Positions 48,801 through 57,925 are shown, counted from the stretch's first letter. The stretch is DNA of 64,000 bases from Rhizobiaceae bacterium (GCA_905339215.1 CAJPFN010000021.1:48058-112057), one strand, 5' to 3'. The notes: generated by a model from the sequence alone, not told the origin. Program-made: numbers and translations.

Positions 48801-49616
48801 ATGCTCGAAGACAATCTGGAGAGTGCGCGCCCGGCCGAATTCGTCGAGGCGCTCGCCAAGGGTCTGCTCATCCTCGAGAGCTTCGATTCGCAGCATCCCG
48901 AGATGACCCTGAGCGACGTCGCCCGCCGGGTGGGCCTCAGCCCGGCGGCGGCGCGGCGCAGCCTGCTCACGCTGCAGGCCATGGGCTATGTCGGCCAGAC
49001 GAGCAAGCGCTTCCATCTGAGGCCGAAGGTGATGAGCCTCGGCTCGGCCTTCTATTTCTCGGCGCGCGTCGACGAGGTGCTGCAGCCGGAACTGCGCCGC
49101 CTCGTCGGCACCTTCGGCGACGCCTCCTCGGTGGCGACCCTGGAAGGCCACGACGTCATCTACATCGCCCACTATTCGGAACAGCGCGCCCGCCGGCCGA
49201 CCGCGGTCGTCGGCGCCCGCTACCCGGCCCACGCCACTTCGCTCGGCCGCGTGCTTCTCGCCGGGCTGCCGGACGCCGAATTCGACCGCTATCTGCGCGA
49301 GGTCGAGCCGGTGAAGCTCACGCGCATGACCGTCGTCGACAAGAAGGAGATCCGCGCCCTCGTCGAGGACGTGCGCGAGAAGAACTACGCCACCACCGTC
49401 GACCAGCTCGACTACGGCATCACCGCCCTGGCCGTGCCGATCCGCGGGGCCTCGGGCCGCACGATCGCCGCGCTCAACTCGTCCGGCTACAGCGGCGTCG
49501 TCACTGCCGAGGACCTCGTCGCCAAGCGACTGCAGGAGCTGCGCCTCTCGGCAGCGCGCATTTCGCAGACCCTGTCGCGCTATCCGGTGCTCGAGTCGAT
49601 CATCGGCACGCGATAG
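48801..49616 (+). CDS. IclR family transcriptional regulator
   Basis: A 271-residue IclR-type regulator of the PcaR/PobR-like branch. The winged helix is at about 15-75 (FVEALAKGLLILESFDSQHP; MTLSDVARRVGLSPAAARRS) and the C-terminal effector domain at about 85-260. It is co-transcribed with the dioxygenase. Matching palindromes stand in front of both neighbouring operons, so it probably controls the whole 42.2-52.4 kb region in response to an aromatic pathway intermediate. Confidence 0.9.
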   Translation: MLEDNLESARPAEFVEALAKGLLILESFDSQHPEMTLSDVARRVGLSPAAARRSLLTLQAMGYVGQTSKRFHLRPKVMSLGSAFYFSARVDEVLQPELRRLVGTFGDASSVATLEGHDVIYIAHYSEQRARRPTAVVGARYPAHATSLGRVLLAGLPDAEFDRYLREVEPVKLTRMTVVDKKEIRALVEDVREKNYATTVDQLDYGITALAVPIRGASGRTIAALNSSGYSGVVTAEDLVAKRLQELRLSAARISQTLSRYPVLESIIGTR

Positions 49617-49767
49617 CCCGCCCTTAGTCCGTCCCCGTTTGGTCCGCCGCCGCCCGTTGCCGCGGGTATTCGCTGCCCACCGGCCCACGCTCGGCACTGT
49701 CCGAGCCTGCCGTGACACTGATCTTTCTGGGAAAATCGGCAGGTCGCCGACGGCAGAGTGAAGGCGG

Positions 49768-49828
49768 TTGACAGCGCGGCCGATGCAGCGTTAGCTTAAT
49801 TCCGAAAATATTTTCGCTAAGCGAAAAC
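49768..49828 (+). promoter_or_regulatory. Amidohydrolase promoter with IclR-type operator, copy 2
   Basis: TTGACA (49768-49773) with a weak -10 (TTAGCT, 49791-49796, 17-bp spacing). The 17-bp perfect palindrome TTTTCGCT-A-AGCGAAAA follows at 49812-49828. The operator core equals copy 1 and again sits just downstream of the predicted start site. The rest of the 49617-49888 intergenic region holds nothing else recognisable. Confidence 0.68.
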
Positions 49829-49888
49829 CTGGGTCGCCGACGGTTATTCTTCGAGGCCTGGACCACTGTTTCTTTGGGAGGAGAAATC

Positions 49889-51391
49889 ATGTGCATCTAC
49901 TGCGGGTCTGGGCTTGAGCCCGGCAAGGGCGAGTCGCGCCGCGACTTCCTGAAGACGACGATGCTCGTCGGCGCGGCGGCGGCCGCGTCAGGGTTCATCG
50001 CCAGCGCCGCGCACGCGCAGGAGGCGCCGGCCGGAACCGGTGCGGAAGGCCGGCGCGTACTCATCCGCGGCGGACACGTGCTCTCGATGGATCCGGCGGT
50101 CGGCGATTTCGAAAAGGCCGACGTGCTCGTCAACGGCAGGCTGATTGAGGCGGTCGGCCCGAACCTAGACGCGAGCGGCGCCGAAATCATTGAGGCTGCA
50201 GGCCTGGTGGTCATGCCCGGCTTCATCGACACGCACCACCACCAGTTCGAGACGGCACTGCGCAGCTTCCTCGCCGACGGCATCCTGGTCAATGACGGCG
50301 TGCCGGCCAACGCCATCAACTACTACGAGTACATCCTGCAGAAGTTCTCGATGGTCTACCGGCCTGAGGACGTCTACATCAACGAGCTGTTCGGTTCGCT
50401 CGCCCAGCTCGACGCCGGCGTCACGACCGTCATGGACGTGTCGCAGATCCATCATTCGCCCGAGCATTCCGACGCCGTCGTCCAGGCGCTGAAGGATGCC
50501 GGCCGCCGGTCCGTCTTCGGTTACTTCGAAGGCTGGGGCGACAAGGCAAAGTATCCCGACGACGCGCGCCGGCTGAAGTCGACGCACTTCTCCTCCGACG
50601 ATCAGCTGCTCACCATGGTGATGGGCGGCGAAATCTACATTCCCGGCTACGAGAACTCCTGGAAGATCGGCCGCGAACTCGCCATCCCCGTGGCGCTCCA
50701 CGTCGTCGGCACCTTCGGCATGCGGCCGACGTTCGACCAGCTTGCGGAAGCCGGCATGTTCGGCCCCGACAACATCTTCATCCACATGACCGGCATGAGC
50801 GACATGGCCTGGAAGAAGGCCGCGGATGCTGGATCGCACGTCTCCCTCGCCGTCCCGATCGAGATGCAAATGCGCCACGGCATGCCGCCGATCCAGAAGG
50901 CGCTCGACCTCGGCATGCAGCCGTCGCTGTCCTCCGACGTTGAATGCACCATGACGGCCGACCCGTTCACCCAGATGCGCTCGGCGATGACCCTGCAGCG
51001 CGCCTTCGTCAACGAGAGGGCACTGGCCGGGGAGAAGGATCTTCCGGCGCTGCTCACCTCGCGCGACGTCATCCGCTTCGCTACTCTGGAGGGCGCGAAG
51101 GGTCTGAAACTCGATCGCAAGACGGGCAGCCTGACGCCCGGCAAGGAGGCCGACATCGTCCTGCTCGACGCCGGCGCGATCAATGTGACGCCGCTGAACC
51201 ACGTGCCCGGCGCCGTCGTCACGCTGATGGAGCGCTCCAACGTCGACACGGTGATGGTCGCGGGCAAGGTTCGCAAGTGGAAGGGCAAGTTGCTCGACGC
51301 CGATATCGCCAGGCTCCGCGGCGAGCTGGAGGCAAGCCGCGACTACCTGTTCCAGGCCGCCGGCGTGCCGCGCGACCTGTTCAGGGCCTGA
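49889..51391 (+). CDS. Tat-exported amidohydrolase family protein
   Basis: A 500-residue metal-dependent hydrolase of the amidohydrolase superfamily (chlorohydrolase/cytosine-deaminase-like subtype). It has a twin-arginine signal (SRRDFLKTTMLVGAA, cleavage near AHA-QE at 43) and is thus periplasmic. Metal ligands include the H116/H118 pair in GFIDTHHHQFE, later histidines in ALHVVG and FIHMTG, and an acidic site in SSDVEC. An N-terminal CIYC (C2, C5) precedes the twin-arginine motif, which is odd. The ATG follows GGGAGGAG. The substrate, perhaps an aromatic amide or N-heterocycle, is unknown. Confidence 0.88.
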   Translation: MCIYCGSGLEPGKGESRRDFLKTTMLVGAAAAASGFIASAAHAQEAPAGTGAEGRRVLIRGGHVLSMDPAVGDFEKADVLVNGRLIEAVGPNLDASGAEIIEAAGLVVMPGFIDTHHHQFETALRSFLADGILVNDGVPANAINYYEYILQKFSMVYRPEDVYINELFGSLAQLDAGVTTVMDVSQIHHSPEHSDAVVQALKDAGRRSVFGYFEGWGDKAKYPDDARRLKSTHFSSDDQLLTMVMGGEIYIPGYENSWKIGRELAIPVALHVVGTFGMRPTFDQLAEAGMFGPDNIFIHMTGMSDMAWKKAADAGSHVSLAVPIEMQMRHGMPPIQKALDLGMQPSLSSDVECTMTADPFTQMRSAMTLQRAFVNERALAGEKDLPALLTSRDVIRFATLEGAKGLKLDRKTGSLTPGKEADIVLLDAGAINVTPLNHVPGAVVTLMERSNVDTVMVAGKVRKWKGKLLDADIARLRGELEASRDYLFQAAGVPRDLFRA

Positions 51392-51405
51392 GGCGGGAGG
51401 AAAAA

Positions 51406-52446
51406 ATGGCCAGGACATTGCCGCTGCTGCCGACATCGCTGGTCGGCTCCTATCCGCAGCCCGAATGGCTGATCGACCGCAAGAAGCTCGCCGGGCGCTT
51501 CCCGCCCCGGGTTCGCGCCCGGGAACTGTGGCGGATCGCGCCGGAATGGCTCGACGAGGCCCAGGACGACGCGACGCTCCTCGCCATCCGCGACCAGGAA
51601 CGCGCCGGCCTCGACATCGTCACCGACGGCGAAATGCGGCGGGAGAGCTATTCCAACCGCTTCGCCACGGCTCTCGAAGGCGTCGACATCGACAATCCCG
51701 GTTCGGCGCTCGACCGCTCGGGCCATCCGAATCCGGTGCCGCGCGTCGTCGGCAGGGTGCGCCGCAAACATCCCGTCGAGGTGCGCGACGTGCAGTTCCT
51801 GCGCGCCAACACCGACCGCACGATCAAGATCACCGTGCCCGGTCCCTTCACCATGTCGCAGCAGGCGCAGAACGACTTCTACGAGAGCGAGGAAGCCCTC
51901 GCCATGGACTATGCCGAGGCGGTCAACGCCGAGATCCGCGATCTCTTCGCCGCCGGCGCCGACATCGTCCAGATCGACGAGCCCTACATGCAGGCGCGCC
52001 CCGTGAAGGCGCGCGCCTACGGGCTCAAGGCGCTCAACCGGGCGCTGGACGGCATCGAGGGGCCGACGGCGGTGCATATCTGCTTCGGCTATGCCGCGAT
52101 CATCCACGAGCGGCCCTCGGGCTATTCGTTCCTGCCGGAACTCGCCGGCTGCTCGTGCGGGGCCGTCTCCATCGAGACGGCGCAGTCCAGTCTCGACTGC
52201 TCGGTCCTCGCGAACCTCCCGGACAAGACCATCATCCTCGGGGTTCTCGACCTGTCGACGCACGAGGTGGAGACGCCCGACACCGTGGCGGCCCGCATCC
52301 GCCGCGCCCTGCCCTACGTACCTGCGGAACGTCTGGTCATCGCGCCTGATTGCGGCCTGAAGTACCTGCCGCGCGACGTCGCCTTCGGCAAGATGAAGTC
52401 GATGGCCGACGGTGCGGCGATCGTCCGCGCCTCGCTCGCCAGCTAG
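51406..52446 (+). CDS. MetE C-terminal-like (cobalamin-independent methionine synthase II family) protein
   Basis: A 346-residue stand-alone protein equivalent to the catalytic C-terminal domain of MetE (UROD/MetE-like barrel). The zinc ligands can be matched: H224 and C226 (VHICFGYA), E257 (SIETAQS) and C316 (APDCGLKY). It lacks the N-terminal MetE half. Family members include methyl- and alkyl-thiol transferases. It starts 14 bp after the amidohydrolase stop behind GGGAGG, so it belongs to that operon and likely works on a thiol, methylthio or methoxy group of the same substrate. Core methionine synthesis is less likely. Confidence 0.86.
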   Translation: MARTLPLLPTSLVGSYPQPEWLIDRKKLAGRFPPRVRARELWRIAPEWLDEAQDDATLLAIRDQERAGLDIVTDGEMRRESYSNRFATALEGVDIDNPGSALDRSGHPNPVPRVVGRVRRKHPVEVRDVQFLRANTDRTIKITVPGPFTMSQQAQNDFYESEEALAMDYAEAVNAEIRDLFAAGADIVQIDEPYMQARPVKARAYGLKALNRALDGIEGPTAVHICFGYAAIIHERPSGYSFLPELAGCSCGAVSIETAQSSLDCSVLANLPDKTIILGVLDLSTHEVETPDTVAARIRRALPYVPAERLVIAPDCGLKYLPRDVAFGKMKSMADGAAIVRASLAS

Positions 52447-52679
52447 AGGCGTCGAGCCGCAATGGCCGTTGCCCGGCGGGCGACGTCCATTTCGCCGTCG
52501 CCGCGCTTCGCCGCCGGTAGACGACGTCGCCGGGAGCGAAATCTCCAGCGAAGTCCCACAAAACGCTCGGGTTTGCTCTGTACAAGGCCGCTTCGCGCAT
52601 GGTCTGACATGCGGTGGCGGCCTTTCTCTTGCGCAGGAGGCGTCCGGCCGCGACCAACAGGTTGGCGAGACGAACACGC

Positions 52680-53024
52680 ATGACCCAGGATGAACCGCCT
52701 CCGAGGGAAGCCGCGCCTCCGGGAGGCATGGCGGCATACTTCCGGTCGCGATGGAACGGCCAGTTGCCGCTTGCCACGCTCTTCTGGCGCGACATGGTCA
52801 TCGTCGGGACGACGGTCAACATTGCGGCGACGCTCACGGCGGTCCTTCTCCTCGCGCTCGACGCGCCGGCGCCGCTTGCCGTGGCCATCCACTTCGCGCC
52901 GGTCCCGTGGAACGTCTTTCTCTTTACCTCGGTGTGGCGCGCCACCGCTCGGCTCCGACCCACCGCCGCTTTCGCCTGGCAATCGGCGGCCGCGCTGTGG
53001 CTGGTTCTGGCCGTCATCTCCTGA
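52680..53024 (+). CDS. Small membrane protein of unknown function
   Basis: A 114-residue protein with a polar, Pro-rich N-terminus, an FRSRWNGQLPLATLFWRDM block and three hydrophobic segments (VIVGTTVNIAATLTAVLLLA; LAVAIHFAPVPWNVFLFTSV; WQSAAALWLVLAVIS). Similar short proteins are, from memory, common in Rhizobiales, with no known function. The ATG at 52680 is preferred over 52614, which would add an Arg-rich stretch of non-coding character. A weak ribosome binding site precedes it. Confidence 0.65.
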   Translation: MTQDEPPPREAAPPGGMAAYFRSRWNGQLPLATLFWRDMVIVGTTVNIAATLTAVLLLALDAPAPLAVAIHFAPVPWNVFLFTSVWRATARLRPTAAFAWQSAAALWLVLAVIS

Positions 53025-53359
53025 GGCACCGCGCCAGTAGGTCGGAAGGCGTCTTCCGCGTTCGTTTCCGGGGCGGTGACTGCCGTTCGCCATGGAACGC
53101 TCAAGAATAGTGCAATTGGCGGCATGGTTAGTGCGGCGTTAACCAATACAATTTACGCTAACGTTCATACGAAATCGTTCATAAGAGGGGATGACGATGT
53201 TCCGTGGCCTGGTCGCCCGCTTCGACACGCTCTAGGCCTTCCCTTTCCGTCTGAACCTGAACTGACGACTGATGACGCCGGCGCTGCTGGGGCGCCGGGC
53301 ACCGCGCGTTGTTTCGTTTCGCTTTGCAGCCGCTCGAGAAATTTTGGGGGTTTTCAGCC
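53025..53359. other. Leader region of the chemoreceptor-cheW operon
   Basis: A 335-bp gap with an AT-rich segment (about 53140-53185) that probably contains the promoter. It contains a direct repeat CGTTCATA (53162-53169 and 53176-53183, 14 bp apart), a mini-ORF with a strong ribosome binding site (listed separately), and a 7-bp GC hairpin (53278-53284 with 53292-53298). There is no other gene. Confidence 0.5.
53191..53235 (+). CDS. Possible 12-14 residue leader peptide before the chemoreceptor
   Basis: ATG codons at 53191 and 53197 are in frame. The second has AGGGG 6 bp upstream and would encode MFRGLVARFDTL before a TAG stop. It is followed by a GC-rich hairpin and then the chemoreceptor ATG about 125 bp on. 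It may be a translated leader, or chance. Only the ribosome binding site and position support it. Confidence 0.25.
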   Translation: MTMFRGLVARFDTL

Positions 53360-55771
53360 ATGCACGCACATAGAACAGAAGCCGCGGCGGGATCGTCGCG
53401 AACCGATCGCCCGGCCGCGTCCGGCCGTTTCTCCATGAGCGTCAGGACGAGCCTGCTCGTCATCCTCTCGCTGTTCGTCGTCGGCCTCTTGAGCCTTGCC
53501 GCGCTCAATCTGAATTCGGCCTGGACGCAGATGACGGCGGCGCAGGCCATGCGTTCCAACAACGACATCGGCAACCTGTTCCTCGACAGCGCCGGCAGCC
53601 TGGCGGCCGAACGCGGCGTCACCAATGCCGCGCTCGCTGGCACTTCGGCGATCGACGAGCAGATCAGGTCGCAGATCGCCGAACTCCGGCGGAAGGCCGA
53701 CGGCGCGCTCGCCGGCGCCCTGGATGCGATCGAGGCGCAGGCGGACTTCAACGGCCGCACCGCCCTCCTCGCCAAGGTCCGTGCGGATCACGACGCCGTC
53801 GTCGCGCTGCGCCGCGACGTCGACGCACAGCTGGCTCTGGGCGGGCTCGAGCGCGACGCAGGCATCGCCGGAAAGTGGGTCCCCACCGCCACCGCCCTGA
53901 TCATGTCGTCGCAGCAGCTGCGCACCGCCGCCCAGGTCATCCCCGCCTCGGCGCTGGCGCGCACGCAGATCATGCTCGACCTCAAGCACTCGACCTGGGT
54001 CATGAGCGAGTATGCCGGACGCGAGCGCGCGACGATCGGCGGCCTCATCGCTCGCAGCGCCAATATCGATTCCGCAACGTTGTCCCGTCTCGCCGAATTC
54101 CGTGGCAGGCTCGAACAGGCCTGGAGCATGGTCGAAGGCTACGCGGCACGCGAATCCGCCAATCCGCTGGTGCTGCCGGCAGTCGCCGCGGCGCGCGCCG
54201 AGTTCTTCGGCGCCTATCAGGGCGTCCGCGACAGCGTGTATGCGGCCGGCAGCAAGGGTCTGCCCTACCCTGTCAACACCGAGCAGTGGATCGCCGCGGC
54301 CACGAAGGGCATCGACAGCCTCCTTGCACTATCAGGCTCGATCGGCGACGCCACCTCGGACTATACGCTCAAGGTCGAGGACGAAGGCCGCTGGAACGTC
54401 ATTCTGAGCCTGGTCGTGCTCGGTGTCGCCACGCTGCTCGGCGCCGTCGCCTTCTGGGTCGTCGTGGGACGCGTCGCCAGGCCGATCCAGGGCCTGACCC
54501 GGGTCATGTCCGATCTGGCCGGCGGCAATCTCGGCGTCGACATCCCCTCGATCGCCCGCCGCGACGAGATCGGCGAGATGGCGCGCGCGGTCGAGGTGTT
54601 CCGCGACGCGGGGCTGGAGAACCGGCGACTTGCCGCGGAGGCTGAGGAAAGCCGCAATCTTACCGACCGCGAACGGCGCGAGCGCGAGGCGATCAAGGCA
54701 CGCGAGGCCCAGGAACTGCAGGAGGCGATGGACGCGCTTGGCAACGGCCTCGGGCGGCTCGCCGAAGGCGACGTCAGCCACCGCATGGAGAGGCCGTTCG
54801 CCGGGGCTCTCGACAAGCTGCGCCTCGATTTCAATGAGTCCGTCGGCCGGCTCGAGCAGGCCTTGCGGTCCGTCGGCGAGAACGCCAACGCCATCCACTC
54901 CGGGTCGGACGAGATCCGCGCCGCCGCCGACGACCTCGCCAAGCGCACCGAGATGCAGGCATCCTCCGTCGAGGAGACGGCCGCGGCGGTCGAGGAGATC
55001 ACGACGACGGTGCGAAACGCCAGCAAGCGCGCCGAGGAGGCGGGCGAACTGGTGGCCCGGACCCGCCAGCAGGCGGAACGCTCGGGCGTCGTCGTCGAAC
55101 AGGCGGTGGCGGCGATGGGCCAGATCGAGGCGTCCTCGCACAAGATCAGCAACATCATCACCGTGATCGACGATATCGCCTTCCAGACCAACCTGCTGGC
55201 GCTGAACGCCGGCGTCGAGGCGGCGAGGGCCGGCGAGGCCGGCAAGGGCTTCGCGGTCGTGGCGCTCGAGGTTCGCGAACTGGCCCAGCGCTCGGCCACG
55301 GCGGCGCGCGAGATAAAGACCCTGATCACCAGCTCCGCCGAGCAGGTCCAGACCGGCGTCTCGCTGGTCGGCGAGACGGGCCAGTCGCTGAAGGCGATCG
55401 TCGCCGAGGTGCAGGAGATCAACCGTCACGTCGCCGCGATCGTCGATGCGGCCCGCGAGCAGACCATCGGCCTCGAGGAGATCAACACCGCCGTCACCCA
55501 GATGGATCAGGCGGCGCAGCAGAACGCGGCCATGGTGGAGCAGTCGACGGCGGCTAGCCACAGCCTGGCTCACGAGGCTGCCGCGCTGAACCAGCTCCTG
55601 TCGCAGTTCAGGCTGAGCGGCGGCGCGCCGCGCGCGGCGAACCAGGCTTCCAGGCCGGCGGCGTCTCCCGCCCGCGCCCTGGTGCAGAAGGTCGCCGGCG
55701 CCTTTGGGCGGGGCGGTGTGGCCACCGCCGCCGCACCGGCTGCTGCCGCCGACAAGTGGGAGGAGTTCTGA
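53360..55771 (+). CDS. Methyl-accepting chemotaxis protein with CheR-docking pentapeptide
   Basis: An 803-residue transmembrane receptor. The first helix is [21 protein letters not shown] large, all-helical periplasmic region of about 300 residues (NIT-like in size and composition) follows, then a second helix ([20 protein letters not shown]), HAMP, and an MCP coiled coil with tip [20 protein letters not shown]. An Ala-rich flexible tail ends in KWEEF, matching the xWxxF motif that tethers CheR and CheB. The stop overlaps the cheW ATG (TGATG). The start at 53360 follows GGGGG. Confidence 0.93.
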   Translation: MHAHRTEAAAGSSRTDRPAASGRFSMSVRTSLLVILSLFVVGLLSLAALNLNSAWTQMTAAQAMRSNNDIGNLFLDSAGSLAAERGVTNAALAGTSAIDEQIRSQIAELRRKADGALAGALDAIEAQADFNGRTALLAKVRADHDAVVALRRDVDAQLALGGLERDAGIAGKWVPTATALIMSSQQLRTAAQVIPASALARTQIMLDLKHSTWVMSEYAGRERATIGGLIARSANIDSATLSRLAEFRGRLEQAWSMVEGYAARESANPLVLPAVAAARAEFFGAYQGVRDSVYAAGSKGLPYPVNTEQWIAAATKGIDSLLALSGSIGDATSDYTLKVEDEGRWNVILSLVVLGVATLLGAVAFWVVVGRVARPIQGLTRVMSDLAGGNLGVDIPSIARRDEIGEMARAVEVFRDAGLENRRLAAEAEESRNLTDRERREREAIKAREAQELQEAMDALGNGLGRLAEGDVSHRMERPFAGALDKLRLDFNESVGRLEQALRSVGENANAIHSGSDEIRAAADDLAKRTEMQASSVEETAAAVEEITTTVRNASKRAEEAGELVARTRQQAERSGVVVEQAVAAMGQIEASSHKISNIITVIDDIAFQTNLLALNAGVEAARAGEAGKGFAVVALEVRELAQRSATAAREIKTLITSSAEQVQTGVSLVGETGQSLKAIVAEVQEINRHVAAIVDAAREQTIGLEEINTAVTQMDQAAQQNAAMVEQSTAASHSLAHEAAALNQLLSQFRLSGGAPRAANQASRPAASPARALVQKVAGAFGRGGVATAAAPAAAADKWEEF

Positions 55772-56247
55772 TGAATGCTTCCGGCCACATCGCCGCTTCC
55801 GGACAGGAAGCGGCGGACATCATCGCCTTCCAGCTCGGCGAGGAGGCGTTCTGCGTCAGGACGACGCGCGTGCGCGAGATCAGGGGCTGGATCCCGTGCA
55901 TGCCGCTGCCCAAGTCCCCGCCCGACGTGATGGGCGTGATCAACCTGCGCGGCGCGGTCATACCGATCGTCGACCTGTCGTTGCGACTGGGCCTCAGCCA
56001 GACTCAGGCCAACGAGCGCAGCGCCATCATCGTCACGGAGACGGCCGACAAGGTCGTCGGCCTGCTCGTCGACCGCGTCACCGACATGCTCAACATCTCG
56101 CTGCGCGATATCCAGCCGGTGCCGGCCGCGGGCGGCGCAATGGCGAGAGCCTGCGCCGAAGGCATCCTGACGGTCGGCGACGGCATGATCTGCTTCCTCG
56201 ACCTCGACGCCATCTTCGCCGGCGACGGCGCGTCCTGGGCCGCCTGA
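55771..56247 (+). CDS. cheW: Chemotaxis coupling protein CheW
   Basis: A 158-residue CheW adaptor linking receptors to the kinase CheA. It has the CheW core IIAFQLGEEAFCVRTTRVRE and LPKSPPDVMGVINLRGAVIP followed by IVDLSLRLG. Translational overlap with the upstream receptor suggests it is dedicated to that receptor. No cheA, cheY, cheR or cheB is adjacent, so it must feed a kinase encoded elsewhere. Confidence 0.94.
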   Translation: MNASGHIAASGQEAADIIAFQLGEEAFCVRTTRVREIRGWIPCMPLPKSPPDVMGVINLRGAVIPIVDLSLRLGLSQTQANERSAIIVTETADKVVGLLVDRVTDMLNISLRDIQPVPAAGGAMARACAEGILTVGDGMICFLDLDAIFAGDGASWAA

Positions 56248-56335
56248 GCGGCCGGGGCAGAGTTCCCGGCGGACAGGTCCGCGCACCTCCTTCGGCCGCT
56301 ACTCCCCTTCCCTGAGGGGCGGGAGGGGAACGTAT

Positions 56336-56370
56336 CGGGGTCCGGCTCAGGTCACGCGTGCCGGACCCCG
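56336..56370. terminator. Hairpin between convergent cheW and msrB
   Basis: A perfect 11-bp stem, 56336-56346 with 56360-56370 (CGGGGTCCGGC arm), and a 13-nt loop lie in the convergent gap. No T-tract follows on either strand. Probable bidirectional terminator. Confidence 0.5.
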
Positions 56371-56426
56371 AACCGTCCCTGCGGCACGCCGGACATCGCT
56401 CTCGCCCGGCGCCGCCGATCGGCCGC

Positions 56427-56834
56427 TCAGCCGGCCGCGGGTTCGAACTTCAGTGCCACACCATTGATGCAGTAGCGCAGGTAGGTCGGCGGCGGCCCGT
56501 CTTCGAAGACGTGGCCGAGATGGCTACCGCAGCGCGAGCAATGCACCTCGGTGCGGACCATGCCATAGCTCCGGTCGACGGTCGTCTCCACCGAGCCCGG
56601 CACGGGGTCGTTGAAGCTCGGCCAGCCCGTGCCGGACTCGAACTTCAGCTTCGATTCGAAAAGCGGCTGGTCGCAGCCCACGCAGCGGAACGTGCCGCCG
56701 CGCTTCTCGTAGAGCAGCGCGCAACTGCCCGGCCGTTCGGTGCCGTGGTGGCGCATCACGGCATATTGTTCCGGCGTCAGCATCGCGCGCCATTCGGCGT
56801 CGGTGCGGGTAACGGGGTAGCGGTGCTCGTCCAT
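56427..56834 (-). CDS. msrB: Peptide-methionine (R)-S-oxide reductase
   Basis: A 135-residue MsrB that reduces methionine-R-sulfoxide in oxidised proteins using thioredoxin. Zinc cysteines are C51/C54 (CVGC) and C99/C102 (CSRC). The catalytic cysteine is C122 in [12 protein letters not shown], and substrate-pocket blocks [10 protein letters not shown] and GHVFEDGP are intact. The ATG at 56834 is preferred over an in-frame start at 56918, whose extension is unlike the family. It is a single gene. Confidence 0.95.
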   Translation of the reverse strand: MDEHRYPVTRTDAEWRAMLTPEQYAVMRHHGTERPGSCALLYEKRGGTFRCVGCDQPLFESKLKFESGTGWPSFNDPVPGSVETTVDRSYGMVRTEVHCSRCGSHLGHVFEDGPPPTYLRYCINGVALKFEPAAG

Positions 56835-56921
56835 GGTTACTCTCCGGGGGGTCGTCGAGAACCAACTATGTAGTGCAAAGAGACGCCAGGTTGAACCGGT
56901 CAGAGCGTGTCGCGCCAAGAC

Positions 56922-56950
56922 AAAAAAAAGCCCGGCACGATGGCCGGGCT
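56922..56950 (-). terminator. Rho-independent terminator of carD
   Basis: AGCCCGGC (56929-56936) pairs with GCCGGGCT (56943-56950) around a 6-nt loop. On the minus strand it runs into eight T residues, 27 bp after the carD stop. Confidence 0.92.
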
Positions 56951-56976
56951 CTATGCATTCCGCGGGGCGAGGACGC

Positions 56977-57555
56977 TTACGCGGCTTCTTCCTGCTCGGC
57001 TTCCTCGTTGTCGGCCTTGGCGCCGCGCTTGGGCCCCTTGTTCAGGTTGGCCTCGATGAGGCGGACGGCCTCGGTCTCCGACATCTTGTTGACCGCCGCG
57101 ATCTCGCGGGCCATTCGGTCGAGCGCGGCCTCGTAGAGCTGGCGCTCCGAGTAGGACTGCTCCGGCTGGTTTTCGGCGCGGTAGAGGTCGCGCACGACCT
57201 CGGAGATCGAGATCAGGTCCCCGGAATTGATCTTGGCGTCATACTCCTGCGCGCGGCGCGACCACATGGTGCGCTTCACGCGGGCGCGACCCTGCACGAC
57301 CTTCAGCGCGCGGTCGACATAGTCGGTCTCGGAAAGCTTGCGCATGCCGATGGAGGTCGCCTTCGCCACCGGCACCTTCAGCCGCATCTTGTCCTTCTGG
57401 AAGTCGATCACGAAAAGCTCGAGCTTGTGTCCAGCCACTTCCTGCTCGTCGATCGATACGATCTGGCCCACGCCATGCGCCGGATAGACGATGAATTCGC
57501 CGGTCTTGAACCCGTGACGGGCCGCGGTCGTGGACTTCTTCTGCGGGATTGCCAT
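56977..57555 (-). CDS. carD: CarD family transcriptional regulator
   Basis: A 192-residue RNA-polymerase-binding regulator. The N-terminal RID (Tudor-like) domain contains [20 protein letters not shown]. The C-terminal helical domain interacts with DNA upstream of the -10 (about 75-160). An acidic, Ala/Glu-rich tail follows. CarD stabilises open complexes at many promoters, especially rRNA. The fdxA-carD order is recurrent in rhizobia. A Rho-independent terminator follows. Confidence 0.94.
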   Translation of the reverse strand: MAIPQKKSTTAARHGFKTGEFIVYPAHGVGQIVSIDEQEVAGHKLELFVIDFQKDKMRLKVPVAKATSIGMRKLSETDYVDRALKVVQGRARVKRTMWSRRAQEYDAKINSGDLISISEVVRDLYRAENQPEQSYSERQLYEAALDRMAREIAAVNKMSETEAVRLIEANLNKGPKRGAKADNEEAEQEEAA

Positions 57556-57925
57556 ACGCCCTGTACTCCTGTTGCGACGCCGGCAGAACGCTGCCGGCCG
57601 ATCGAAGAGGCCGCCCTTCCGGCTGGCCTATGCCGCACAAACAGGCCGCTCATCCGGATCGGCGGGCCTGAGTGAGGAACGCAATTGCGTCCTCCTGGCC
57701 CAAGTCGCCTCGGTCCGGAAAGCGGTCTTCACCTTTCAATGATTAACGCGTCTGCGCCATAGATCGACGTTGTGTCACCGGCATGTTTTTTTCGTGTAAC
57801 ATAAAAAGTCGAAAGAATCAACAATTTACTGCACACGCGAACTTGCGCCGGCTTCGGCATCTGCCGATCCGGTTAACGTGCCGCGGGACGATCCGCCCGT
57901 TGTCTGCGTCGATCCGCCGCGACGG
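57556..57925. other. Intergenic region between fdxA and carD
   Basis: A 370-bp gap. It includes an AT-rich block (57775-57835) that probably holds the carD promoter on the minus strand, but I cannot fix the -35/-10. Open frames here are shadows. The size suggests carD has its own promoter apart from fdxA. Confidence 0.4.

Noticed and set aside
52462..52683. A 73-codon frame between the MetE-like gene and the small membrane protein
   Set aside because: It is Arg-rich with no ribosome binding site or recognisable family; likely non-coding.
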